Source: Conchocele bisecta (lineage: Eukaryota; Mollusca; Bivalvia; Lucinida; Thyasiridae). Taken from it: a stretch of DNA of 64,000 nt. Positions 44,552 to 54,725 of the stretch are shown here, in pieces (the first letter of the stretch is position 1; every line of letters starts with the position of its first letter). Location of the stretch: positions 115,275,370-115,339,369 of the forward strand of contig CM055266.1 in assembly GCA_029237695.1 (NCBI GenBank), read 5' to 3'. Under the pieces are notes generated by a model. The model saw only the letters and a list, made by a program, of their open reading frames with translations. It made no database searches and was not told the origin of the DNA. The translations under genes and the position numbers were made by a program.

Positions 44552-45858
44552 ATGGCTGATTACGATATTGACATGGATGAAATCGGCAGAGACGATTACC
44601 TCGATGGTGATGATGATGATGACTTCGAGGATTCCCTCACGACACCCACCATACAGACTCCAGATCCAATCCAATCACAATTGGAGGAAATAGGTGGCGC
44701 TACCAGTAGCGTTGGTCTAAGTCGGGAATTACTCGAGGGAGATGTAAACGACTATTACAACAGTTTGGCAGAAAAAGGTCTGGTCCCATCTGTCGGTCGC
44801 GACTACTCCAAGTTCGAATTGGATCTGAATGGTAGGTTGCGACTAAAATCATCAAAGATCCCAATCGTCAACATGAATACCAAAAAAAACCTAGCGCTAA
44901 ACACCATTGCCGGAAACCGGGGCGGTGGTGAAATCTTAGGAGGAGCGAACTAGGATTCGTAGATTGGAAGAAGGGTAAAAAAATTATGCCGGCCCGCGCT
45001 GTAGAGGCCCTCAAGTCTACTGACAAAACGATGGCGAAGACAGCCGCCGCGATAGAAACTGTTGAGCTCAGCGAGGTCCCTCGAGTGGCCACCGACGCTA
45101 TTAACACGGTGGATACCACGTTCAGCGAAAACGAAATACTCAACCTGTCTAACGATGACCCACCACTACCTCTTCGCGAACTCCGGGGCCTCGATAAGGC
45201 TATGCAAACAGTCCGGGACGAATTGGTCCTTAACATCTCCAAACTCACGGCGCTGGATGAACATATCGCGCTAGAAGAAAGAAAACTTGGGGAATCCTGT
45301 GGTGACAGAGAATCTACCGAGCGGATCACCGAACGCCTGCGGTCGTTGCGGGATGAAAGAGAAGCGCGCTTGGAGGCTGCCTCGACTAACCGTGAGACAC
45401 TCCGCACCCAAATAAGTCGGATCCGCGAAACAATCTCGAGGGTTCTGCACGAGGACATCGACACTCGTGAGCGTCTTCGCACTTTGTTCAGAGAGCAGGG
45501 CATCACGATAGCAAGCATCCTCGCGGCTCTCGGCAGGACTATATCGACTATAATTCTAGCTTTCACTGGTGGTGCGACTGCACCCACTCCACCACCCGCG
45601 CCAGCACCCGCGCCATCCGGTGGAGCCAAGGAGTGGGTAACAAAACATCTAAAAGCCCTCGCCAGTCTCCTGGCTAAATTAGCCGGAAAGGTGGCTGCCG
45701 CGCTGCCTGGGTTGATAGGAGGTATTGTTTCTTACTTGCTATCTATATTATCAAAAACCGTCGGATGGCTCGCCGAGAATGCTTGGGCTTTAATCGTGGC
45801 GATCGCCGGTCTCCTACTTTTAGCCTCCCGAGAGTTCCTAAAACCAAAGCGCAAATAG
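44552..45858 (+). pseudogene. conserved Polinton coiled-coil and membrane protein, one frameshift
   Basis: The ATG at 44,552 (MADYDIDMDE) begins an acidic N-terminal part with the conserved GRDYSKFELD block, ending at 44,953 by a frameshift. The second part continues from about 44,950 (MPARAVEALKST at 44,986) to 45,858. It has two long coiled coils (LRELRGLDKAMQTVRDE; RLRSLRDEREARLEAAST; LREQGITIAS-like end), a Pro-rich hinge and two hydrophobic C-terminal segments (LPGLIGGIVSYLLSILS; WALIVAIAGLLLLA). I recognise it as a near-universal uncharacterised protein of invertebrate Polintons. About 430 residues in all. It overlaps the convergent gene by 21 bp. Confidence 0.75.
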
Positions 45859-46797
45859 TCCGAACGCCATGAGGGCAACGACTAGCCCTAATTTCTCCTC
45901 CTCGTGGGTTGTGCTTCCAATTTCGATTGGTGTTTCTGCTCCTGTTCCAATCCAATCGCGATTGGAAGAATTGGGGGAACTCAATTCGTGAATTGGGGGT
46001 CCTATTGCTGTGGGTGAAACAACGGGTTCAAACGAACTTGATGGGGTGGCCAATTCGTGAATTGGGGGTTTTATGAAATCGGTTCCACTTACAACTCCGA
46101 TCCCGATCATGTTGGGGGTGCGCTTGATGATATCCGTGTTCACGTTACCGTTGTGGCCGATTTTTTGATTGACGGTGGCGATTACGATCTGATTATTGTA
46201 ACCGTCAACCGGGTCGTCTCGTAGTATCATATTGCTCGGCGCCATATAAAGACCTATTCCAAATACATAGTCTACGGGGGTGCTGGCATTCTGCAAAACG
46301 TCTTGATAATTCTGGATCGCCTTCTCCAGGTCCACCCTAGCTGAGATGGCGTCCTCTACAAGTGCCAAGAATTGTTTTTGCGCGTCAAACGCCGTTCCGA
46401 CTCCTATTATAGAACTGCGAGTTTGCTTCTGTGCGCCGAGGATGGCCCAGACATATGTGCGAATGGAGTCGTTGATGCGGGTAACACCAGCCTGAGTAAA
46501 TCCAGTGGTTTTATCTAACATAATTGATTCCCACGCGGTATTTACCCCCGCATGTTGTTGACGGAAATCAACGTGGGCCGATTTGAAAGACCATGGTACT
46601 GGTGGCACAAAGTCGGTATTCTTTGGTTTTATTGGTGGTGGTGTATCCTTTGGGTGCTTCACAAACCCCATACCCGTTATGTAAACGTCACCTAAACCGA
46701 AAGTGTACCAGAATTCTTTCTGTCTCCAGTCCGCGTCTTTTGAAACGTTAAATTCGTTACTATCACTAATGTTCAAAAAGAGAGTTGTGAAAATCAA
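45838..46797 (-). pseudogene. conserved Polinton protein with C-terminal anchor, start missing
   Basis: 319 open codons with no ATG at the N-terminal end (the frame opens with TTG at 46,797). Conserved blocks are KEFWYTFGLGDVYITGMGF, PWSFKSAHVDFRQQHAGVN, IRTYVWAILGAQ and DVLQNASTPVDYVFG. The tail after residue 240 is variable and includes PPIHELATPSSS and PPIHELSSPNSS, encoded over the palindromes. It ends in a membrane anchor (GLVVALMAFGLFALWF). The conserved part is recurrent in Polintons; function unknown. Its 5' end faces the equally start-less penton gene, suggesting one deletion removed both starts. Confidence 0.7.
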
Positions 46798-47429
46798 TCG
46801 ACAACTGCTGCGGGAAACGTCGGGTAGGCCTCAGATCAGTCACCTTCACGGTTGGGTGGGAGAATGTGGGGAAGAGTGAAGGGTTTGGCTATGTGAAGGA
46901 TGGACGCACAGTAGGTGTAAAGCTGCCTCCCGGACTGTGGAGTTTTAGACAGGTCAAAGATTTTGTCGCCTCAGAGCTTGACGGTAAAGTCAACCTCACT
47001 GTATCGAAGGCTACCGGGCTCGCAACAATTACCATCGGCCCAGACAGCCGGGTAAGGATCTCCCCGACGTTGGGTATTCGACTCGGTTTTAAAGAGACAT
47101 ACTCAGCGAATAAAGGATTGTTTGCCCCGGGTGAGTACCTCGGTGACAACCCGGTGGACTTCCCCTTCACGAAAACTCTCGGGGTGCACCTGGATCGGGT
47201 GAACACATCGTACAACGTGGTAGACGGAGCTCCCAGCACATTACTGAAAACCGTGCAAGCCAGTGATTGTTTCTTTGGGGAGACTGTGACCTTAGACTTC
47301 CCACACCCCGAGATGAAAGTTTTAGAATCGGGACATATCCACGAATTTACGGTCTCTATTCTTGATGATCAAGCGATAAAGTTGAATAACTATTACCCGA
47401 TTTCGGTCGTTCTCAAAATTTCCAATTAA
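46791..47429 (+). pseudogene. minor capsid (penton-like) protein, N-terminally truncated
   Basis: Open from 46,791 with no ATG; the conserved part begins around GFGYVKDGRTVGV (46,884). LPPGLWSFRQVKDFVA, ITIGPDSRVRISPTLGIRLG and the C-terminal HIHEFTVSILDDQ, NYYPISVVLKIS match the Polinton penton/minor capsid protein, a single jelly roll that closes the capsid vertices. About 190 residues remain; the first jelly-roll strands seem to be missing. Ends at TAA 47,427-47,429, 42 bp before the fibre-like gene. Confidence 0.8.
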
Positions 47430-47471
47430 TTAATTAGAATTAAACACATGTTCGTAATATAATTATTGAAA

Positions 47472-48362
47472 ATGAGTATATACGGACCAGGTAATTCTTC
47501 CCTTGAACGGGTGGCAGATATAAAGAATTTGGAACCGGCAGAAGGGGGATTCATCCCGACAGAGAGCGACTTTTTAACTACCGAAAACACAAAGGCCTTG
47601 ATCAATACGACTATATCGGAGACCACAAACGCTATTCACAGGAGTATATCACAACTTAGAGTAGACGTCCTGACGGCGACTGCACAAGTTCGCAAAGAGG
47701 CACATACAGGACTTAAGGATCTCGGTGTAAAAATAATCCAAGTTGGGGAAGAGGATCATGCAGCACTTACTGAACTAGGCGGGAAAATAACAGAATTTCG
47801 GGAAGAGGCCCATACAGAGTTTATGGAAGTTTCAAATAAACTAAAATGTGTTCGTAGAGCCGCGAACAAAGCGCTTGAAGATACCTCTGAAAGGGTTCGC
47901 GTTGAGGCCCATACCGCTATCGAGGGGCTTGCCGGATTGTTGAACACATCTGTAGAGCAGTTTAAGTTATTGATACAAAAAAAACGTGTCATCACAGTTT
48001 GGGCTGAGAAGCGGGGCCCATTGAATGAGGGGCTCTATGAATATTTGTTCGATGCCAAAGCGAGCAATAAATATGGGGGATACACCATGACAGCTCCAGG
48101 TACGCTTCTCCGAATGGCGGTCTGCTCGGTTAATTCTACTGGTAAATCTGTGGGCGTGGTCGTCGTAAATCTCATGCTGGATGGGGAAGAACGGGCAATT
48201 GGAGTCACTAAACCCGCTGGAGATAATTCCGCTGTGATTTTGTTCGCCGGTGACGATCCAATTAGACTTTCCGAAGTTAGTGTTATTAACTTTGTTACAA
48301 AAATCACTGACCCGGTGAGTTCTTCCACTATTGTTACATTGTTAATTGAACTCGATTTGTAA
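47472..48362 (+). CDS. fibre-like protein: coiled-coil shaft with beta-rich head
   Basis: 296 residues from the ATG at 47,472. The N-terminal 35 are a variable tail. Residues about 40-160 form a shaft of heptad-like helix with a repeated motif (RKEAHTGLKDLG, EEDHAALTELGG, REEAHTEFMEV, RVEAHTAIEGL), spaced about 25-30 residues. After IQKKRVITVWAEK the last 120 residues are beta-rich with Gly and Asp turns (NKYGGYTMTAPGTLLRM, DDPIRLSEVSVINFV) and end in alternating hydrophobics. Tail, trimeric-coil shaft and beta head is the layout of viral attachment fibres. It sits directly after the penton gene. Intact. Fibre function is inference from architecture. Confidence 0.6.
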   Translation: MSIYGPGNSSLERVADIKNLEPAEGGFIPTESDFLTTENTKALINTTISETTNAIHRSISQLRVDVLTATAQVRKEAHTGLKDLGVKIIQVGEEDHAALTELGGKITEFREEAHTEFMEVSNKLKCVRRAANKALEDTSERVRVEAHTAIEGLAGLLNTSVEQFKLLIQKKRVITVWAEKRGPLNEGLYEYLFDAKASNKYGGYTMTAPGTLLRMAVCSVNSTGKSVGVVVVNLMLDGEERAIGVTKPAGDNSAVILFAGDDPIRLSEVSVINFVTKITDPVSSSTIVTLLIELDL

Positions 48363-48383
48363 AATACCAATATATTGAATATC

Positions 48384-48999
48384 ATGAACGAATTGGATGA
48401 TATTGGCGAAAGAAGTTCAGATTTTAGGTTGGATAATATCGTCGCTATGCAGGATATTTTAGTTAGAGAATGTGAAAATAGAAAAATAAATGCAAAAAAT
48501 AAAAAATATAAACGCGCGGCGAAACATAGCTGAAGCATCTAGTACGGTTCTGGCAGGTTTATCTGTAATGAGTGGTGCGGGGACTGCTGCAACGCTATCT
48601 ACAATTGTAACAGTTCCAATTGCTGGGGGAGGGGTTTTGAGTGGAATTACAGTTATATCTGGAGTACTTTGTATGATAATTAGGGTGGCTGGTGTAAAAC
48701 TAGAGAAAAAAAGTAGAAAACATGATAGAATATCCATTCTCGCGAGGTCTAAGAAAAATAGCATCGATGTTATCGTGTCCAAAGCGTTGGCCGATAATGA
48801 AATATCAAATTTAGAGTTTGAATCCGTGGTGGAAGAAATGGGGAGATATGAAGAATTAAAAAATGATACTAGAATAAAGGCGCGCGCCACCATGTCCAAG
48901 ATTGAGAGTACTGATTGGGATAAATTTAGGGTAAAACTTGAAAATAAAGTCGGAGGAAATGTTACAGCACCACCATTCCGAAATTGTGATATTTTATAA
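48384..48999 (+). pseudogene. glycine-rich membrane protein, probably split by a frameshift
   Basis: An ATG at 48,384 opens 49 codons (MNELDDIGERSSDF) to TGA 48,531-48,533; an overlapping frame (ATG 48,490) continues for 169 codons. The second part has two hydrophobic Ala/Gly-rich spans (STVLAGLSVMSGAGTAATLS; PIAGGGVLSGITVISGVLCM) followed by a basic helical region (RKHDRISILARSKKNSIDVI, VSKALADNEISNLEFE). I have seen this two-span plus helix layout in uncharacterised proteins of cnidarian and mollusc Polintons. A single shifted gene is more likely than two overlapping genes. Membrane role inferred. Confidence 0.6.
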
Positions 49000-49868
49000 T
49001 TTTGTAAACATTATTAATTAATTTTTTATAAAATTAATTATATTGGTGCAGTAAACAATTTATTAATTAATTTTATGAAAATTATTGACAATTAAAAAAA
49101 AAAAAAAATGTTAGGTCCCACCGAGGCTCGAACTCGCGCCAGTAAAACCCTTCTGGGCCCATCCCACTAAGCCTTCACTTTAAATCTCTTCTCTTCTCGT
49201 TTTTTTGGCTTAGTGGGATGTGTCACGCTCACATCTCCTCCACCCCATCATTGGACCGATACCGCGGAACCCTCCTCTTCATTACCTCCATCCGCTATAA
49301 TGTGTAGAGCGGTCAGAGTGAAGTACATGTGGCGAAACCTATCTCACTGTTGAGATATTAATGCCGGCGTCCCCGACACTGAACTGTGTTTATTTCTCGT
49401 ATATAAACCTAACTTTTGTTGGTGGAAATATTATATTAATTAATTAATATGTTTTCTATATAATGTACATGTAATAGGGGGTGTTCAGCTTTAAATTATC
49501 AATAATTTTCCTAAAATTAATTAATAAATTGTTTACAAAATTAATTAAATAACGAACCATCCAGGAAATTCGTGAACTATATAACCATCACTAAGTGTTT
49601 ATAAATAAACTGTGTACACACCAACTGTGTAAATTGATAGCCCGTTTACATACCATCGATAAGGATAAATACACTCGGGTTATAAATAACCGTGTGTGTA
49701 CCGTCAGTTTACCTCGGCTATAAATACATGTTCATAACCCGTGTAATTAATTGGAACAAGTAGCGTTTTTTCTGTTCAATAATTAATTTTTCAATATCTT
49801 TAAAAGCAATATCGTAGAAATGTATATTCGTAAACGAATCGTTGGGTTTTAACAATTTTATATAATAG
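49000..49868. other. Polinton non-coding right arm with tRNA-like and inverted-repeat sequence
   Basis: AT-rich sequence with 'attaattaatttt' runs. At 49,160-49,173 and 49,207-49,220 a perfect 14-bp inverted repeat CATCCCACTAAGCC / GGCTTAGTGGGATG flanks a 33-bp pyrimidine-rich spacer. Just left of it (49,112-49,172, minus strand) are a tRNA-like A-box-like stretch and a B box (GAGTTCGAGCCTC), but no complete cloverleaf. No frame is supported. Confidence 0.45.
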
Positions 49869-50141
49869 TTAATACACCTTAGTTTCATATCCGATACGCA
49901 TTATCCGCCTTAATGTTTGTATTTGCCTCTTGTATAGTTGACATAATTGCCGGTATAATATTGTAAATGCAACGTTTTTATCGGAGCGTAATAAATTACG
50001 CGGATATTTCATGTATTCGATATCGCCGAGTGTTTTCATTTTATAGAATTTATATATAGGACTATAACCCCCGTATTCTTCGTAAACTTCTTCAACACAG
50101 TCATTATAAACTTTCAATTCCCATTGTATTTTATTATCCAT
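49869..50141 (-). CDS. unknown 90-residue Polinton ORF near right TIR
   Basis: Starts at an ATG at 50,141 and ends at 49,869. Rich in Tyr, Lys and Arg, mostly helical by eye (QLCQLYKRQIQTLRRIMRIG). No signal peptide, membrane span or known motif. It mirrors the zinc-finger ORF at the other end in that both lie within about 250 bp of a terminus and transcribe inward or outward from it. Could be a real small gene or a chance frame. Confidence 0.4.
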   Translation of the reverse strand: MDNKIQWELKVYNDCVEEVYEEYGGYSPIYKFYKMKTLGDIEYMKYPRNLLRSDKNVAFTILYRQLCQLYKRQIQTLRRIMRIGYETKVY

Positions 50142-50205
50142 TTTGTCTAATAATATTTGTAGTGTTTTTTCTGTTCAATTTCCAATATAATTGGGAATAC
50201 AATAT

Positions 50206-50218
50206 CATTTTGACTCCC
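50206..50218. repeat. subterminal copy of TIR-tip motif
   Basis: TTTTGACTCCCTC here matches TTTTGACTCCCTT at the right tip (50,357-50,369). It may be a repeated protein-binding site or a trace of slippage at the end. Confidence 0.45.
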
Positions 50219-50226
50219 TCTTTTCA

Positions 50227-50377
50227 TAATTATTTTCTACAAAATTCATAAATTTGCCGTCGGATACAATTTTCTCGTTAACCAATTTTTGAATTTTTCG
50301 GGGGTGGTGGGGTTATTATAGAGGGTTGAATATTATACCACCTCAGGTGGTATTATTTTGACTCCCTTTATACTACT
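50227..50377 (-). repeat. right terminal inverted repeat of Polinton
   Basis: Inverse of 34,406-34,556 with 4 mismatches. Contains the palindrome CCACCTCAGGTGG at 50,337-50,349. Confidence 0.9.
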
Positions 50378-50382
50378 ACAAT
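50378..50382 (+). repeat. right target-site duplication of Polinton
   Basis: ACAAT following the right terminus, matching 34,401-34,405; the minisatellite resumes with 'tgatgctagatcccc'. Confidence 0.75.
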
Positions 50383-53340
50383 TGATGCTAGATCCCCTCC
50401 TGCCTATATAATTGATGCTATATCCACTCCTGCCTATATGATTGATGCTATATCCTCTCATGCCTATAGGATTGATGCTATATCCCCTCCTGCCTATACT
50501 ATTGATGCCATATCCCCTCCTGCCTGTATTAGTAATGCTATATCCCCTCCCGCCTATAGGATTGATGCTATATCCCCTCCAGCCTATATGATTGATGCTA
50601 TAACCCCCTCCCTGTCTATAGGATGGATGCTGTATCCTCTCCTGCCTATCTGATTGATGCTATATCCCCTCCTGCCTATAGTATTGATGCTATATCCCTC
50701 TTGCCTATATGATTCATGCTATATCCCCTCCTGCCTATATGATTCATGGTAGATGCCCTCCTGCCTATATGATCGAGGCTGTATTCATCCTGCCTATATG
50801 CTTGATGCTATATCCCCTCCTGCCTATATGATTCATGCTATATGCCCTCCTGCCTATACGATTGATGCTATATCCCTCCTGCCTATTTGATTCATGCTAT
50901 ATCCCCTCCTGCCTATGGGATTGATGCTATATCCTCTCCTGCCTATATGATTCATGCTATATCCCTCCTGCCTATATGATTCATGCTATATCTCTCCTGA
51001 TGTATAAGATTTATGTTCTATCCCCTCCTGCCTATATGATTGACGAAATATCCCCTCCTGCCTATTTGATAGATGATATATCCCCTCCTGCATATATGAT
51101 TGATGCTATATCCCTCCTGCCTATATGATTCATGCTATATCTCTCCTGATGTATATGATTTATGTTCTATCCCCTCCTGCCTATATGATTGACGAAATAT
51201 CCCCTCCTGCCTATTTGATAGATCATATATCCCCTCCTGCATATATGATTGATGCTATATCCCTCCTGCCTATATGATTTATGTTCTATCCCCTCCTGTC
51301 TATATGATTGATGATATATCCCCTCCTGCCTATATGCTTGACGAAATATCCCCTCCTGCCTATATGATTGATGATATATCCCCTCCTGCCTATATGCTTG
51401 ACGAAATATCCCCTTCTGCCTATATCATCGACGCAATATCCCCTCCTGCCTATATGATCGACGCAATATCCCCTCCTGCCTATATGATTGATGATATATC
51501 CCCTCCTGCCTATATGATTGATGCTATATCCCTCCTGCCTATATGATTTATGTGCTATCCTCCCCTGCCTATATGATTGATGATATATCCCTCATGCCTA
51601 TATGATTTATGTGCTACCCCCTTCTGCCTATATGATTGATGATATATCCCTCCTGCCTATATGATTGTCAAAATATCCACTCATGCCTATACAATTTATG
51701 TTCTATCCCCTCCTGCCTATATGATTTATGTTCTATCCCATCCTGCCTATATGATTGACGATATATCCCCTTCTGCCTAAATGATCGACAAAATATCCCC
51801 TCCTGCCTATATGATCGACAAAATATCCCCTCCTGCCTATATGATTGACGATATATCCCCTCCTGCCTATATGATTGATGCTATATCCCTTCTGCCTATA
51901 TGATGTATGTTCTATCCCCTCCTGCCTATATGATTGATGCTATATCCATCATGCCTATATGATTTATGTGCTATCCCCTCCTGCCTATACAATTGATGTT
52001 ATATCCCCTAATGCCTATACAATTTATGTTCTATCCCCTCCTGCCTATATGATTTATGTTCTATCCCCTCTTGCCTATATGATTGACGATATATTCCCTC
52101 CTGCCTATATGATCGACAAAATATCCCCTCCTACCTATATGATTGTTGATATATCCCCTCGTGCCTATATGATTGATGCTATATCCCTTATGTCTATATG
52201 ATTTATGTTCTATCCCCTCCTGCCTATATGATTGATGCTATATCCCTCATGCCTATATGATTTATGTGCTATCCCCTCCTGCCTATATGATTGATGATGT
52301 ATCCCCTCCTGCCTATATGCTTGACGAAATATCCCCTCATGCCTATACGATCGACTCCTGCCTATATAATTGATGCTATATCCCTCCTGCCTATATGATT
52401 TATGTTCTATCCCCTCCAGCCTATATGACTGATGACGTATCCCCTCCTGCCCATATGCTTGACAAAATATCCCCTCATGCCTATATGATGGACTCCTGCC
52501 TATATGATTGATGCTATATCCCTCCTGCCTATATGATTTATGTTCTATCCCCTCCTGCCTATTTGATTTATGTTCTATCCCCTCCTGCCTATATGATTGA
52601 TGCTATATCCCTCATGCCTATGATTTATGTGCTATCCCCTCCTGCCTATATGATTGATGATGTATCCCCTCCTGCCTATGATTGATGATGTATCCCCTCC
52701 TGCCTATATGCTCGACGAAATATCCCCTCATGCCTATACGATTGACTCCTGCCTATATGATTGATACTATATCCCTCCTGCCTATATGATTTATGTTCTA
52801 TCCCCTCCTGCCTATATGATTGATAATATATCCCCTCCTGCCTATATAATTAATGATATATCCCTCATGCCTATATGATTTATGTGCTATCCCCTCCGGC
52901 CTACATGATTGATGATATAACTCCTCCTGCCTATATGATTGACAAAATATCCCCTCCTGTCTATACAATTGATGCTATATCCCCTCATGCCTATATGATT
53001 TATGTTCTATCCCTCCTGCTATGTTCTATCCCCTCCTGCCTATATGATTTATGTTCTATCCCCTCCTGCCTATATGATTGATGATATATCCCCTCCTGCC
53101 TATATGATCGACAAAATATCCCCTCCTGCCTATATGATTGATGATATATCCCCTCCTGCCTATACAATTGATGCTATATCCCTTCTGCCTGTATGATTTA
53201 TGTTCTATCCCCTCCTGCCTATATGATTGATGCTATATCCCTCATGCCTATATGATTTATGTTCTATCCCCTCCTACCTATATGATCGACGATATATCCC
53301 CTTCTGCCTATGATTGATGTTATATCCCTTCCTGTCAATA
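50383..53340 (+). repeat. minisatellite, ~30-bp unit (right part)
   Basis: Continuation of the array at 31,146-34,400. It is richer in 'gatttatgttctatcccctcc' and 'gatcgacaaaatatcccctc' variants, with higher-order blocks such as 51,000-51,120 repeated at 51,140-51,260. Open frames here are products of the 30-bp period. Confidence 0.95.
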
Positions 53341-53462
53341 TGTTCGGATTTTGGGATTTTACCCTAATGCAGCAGGTTAAATACGGGATTTAACCTGTTG
53401 GCCCGGCGGCGGCCTTAAATTACCTTAGCTGTTGATAGGCCGTTAAACACAAATAAATCAAA
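53341..53462 (+). mobile_element. SINE-like repeat R1, 3' fragment
   Basis: 'ggattttgggattttaccc', 'atgcagcaggttaaatacgg', 'gctgttgataggccgttaaa' and the tail 'aataaatcaaatc', inserted at the end of the minisatellite, after which one more unit piece 'cctgcctatatgcg' follows. Confidence 0.6.
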
Positions 53463-54725
53463 TCCTGCCTATATGCGAGAGGTTAGTAATACCAAAGTAG
53501 AGGTGACATTGGCTTTTTTTAGCTCACCTGAGCAAAGCTCATGTGAGCTATTGGTACCGCAATGTGTCCGTCGTCCGTCCGTCGTCGTCCGTGAACATTT
53601 TCAAACATCTTCTCCTCGTTAACCATTGGGCCTATATTCAGCAAACTTTATGGACATGGTCCTTATGTAGGGGGATTACAAAATTGTTAAAATGACGTCA
53701 TTACGTAATCCAAGATGGCCTCCGTCTAAAAATAGCACAAACCGCCAACCGGATTTCGACAAAACTTGGTAGGAATGATTGATGTACAATGCTTTCAAAG
53801 TTGTTAAAATGGTGACCCCGGGGTCAAAAATGGGCGTGGCCCGTGGTGTCAAATTGGGGTCATATTATATTTTTGACCGAATATGGTCATGTTATATACC
53901 AAATCGAAGGTATCAACGAGGCGATCGCTCTGGTGCATTATTTGTCGAAATCGGATGGTTATGTCATCCAAGATGGCCGCCAAAAGGTTGTTCTTTTATT
54001 AGAGATTTCAAAATTCTTCTTCACATGAACCGCTTGGCCCATGGTAGCCAAACTTAAAAGCTATGGTCCATGGGTGAAGCCTTTTCAGATTTGTTAAAAT
54101 GGAGGTCATCGCTAATCCAAGATGGCCGCCGTCTAAAAATAGCATAAATTCTTAAAAAATCTTCTTCTCATGAACACACTGGCTAGGTCGAACGCTTGGT
54201 CGACAGATGCAACGAATATCCGTACGTTTTGGAACGCGCGGTAGTCAGATAAAATGGCCGAAAACGAAGCAGTTTTTGAGGTAAGCGTTGTATTTATATT
54301 TATATTTATGATATATAAACGAATCCAGCCTCATGATTGGTCTTACGGAATTCCCCCAAGTATCCGCCATCTGCAAATACTGCTTTTGAAGCAGTGTAAG
54401 TGGAATTAATGGGAGAAATGCAAAACAAAGTTTGGGTTGTCAACAACAAAGCGTGGATTTTTTTCTTCTAAGTAGCACAAAATGGCCCTGTATGCCCATT
54501 TATCGTACACATATGTGACCCCCGGCATTGGAAATCATTGAATACATGTAGAGAAATACAATTTGAGACACCTGCCGACACAACAACACATTGCATGCAT
54601 AATATTGACATTTGTTTACTGCAACGATGGGCAATGCCGATTGACATGCAACGCATATGCTGCCGATGCAGTATCAATTGAACGAATAATGTCTTTCGGC
54701 ATATGTCTTGCGTGTTCATCCAGCA

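Larger units (their letters stand above)
40973..46064. repeat. dispersed CCAAT-N4-ATTGG palindromes (about 18)
   Basis: Copies, with the centre varying: 40,973-40,986; 41,014-41,028; 41,034-41,047; 41,145-41,158; 41,200-41,214; 41,255-41,268; 41,377-41,391; 41,446-41,460; 41,933-41,945; 41,983-41,996; 42,018-42,032; 43,192-43,206; 44,671-44,684; 45,917-45,930; 45,952-45,965; 45,982-45,995; 46,050-46,064. Further half sites (41,055, 41,961) lie between them. Consensus CCAATCNNGATTGG, with variants GCAATCGGGGATTGC and CAATTCGTGAATTG. Nearly all are inside genes, in hydrophilic linkers, and none is in the polymerase or integrase core. Confidence 0.75.
34406..50377 (+). mobile_element. Polinton/Maverick element, ~16 kb, decaying
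   Basis: It has 151-bp terminal inverted repeats beginning AGTAGTATAAAGGGAGTC and a 5-6 bp target duplication. Its gene set is the Polinton hallmark: protein-primed DNA polymerase B, RVE integrase, FtsK/HerA-like packaging ATPase, double-jelly-roll major capsid, penton-like minor capsid, and several small conserved genes. Polintons are self-synthesising virus-like transposons. Many genes carry frameshifts or stops, and a SINE sits in the polymerase, so the copy is inactive. It interrupts a minisatellite. An adenain-type maturation protease is not visible. Confidence 0.95.

Noticed and set aside
44868..45629. 253-residue minus-strand frame
   Set aside because: It is antisense to the coiled-coil gene at 44,552-45,858, whose frame carries the conserved blocks.
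49112..49172. Functional tRNA gene on the minus strand
   Set aside because: A and B box-like sequences exist, but the acceptor stem has no partner and no full cloverleaf can be drawn.
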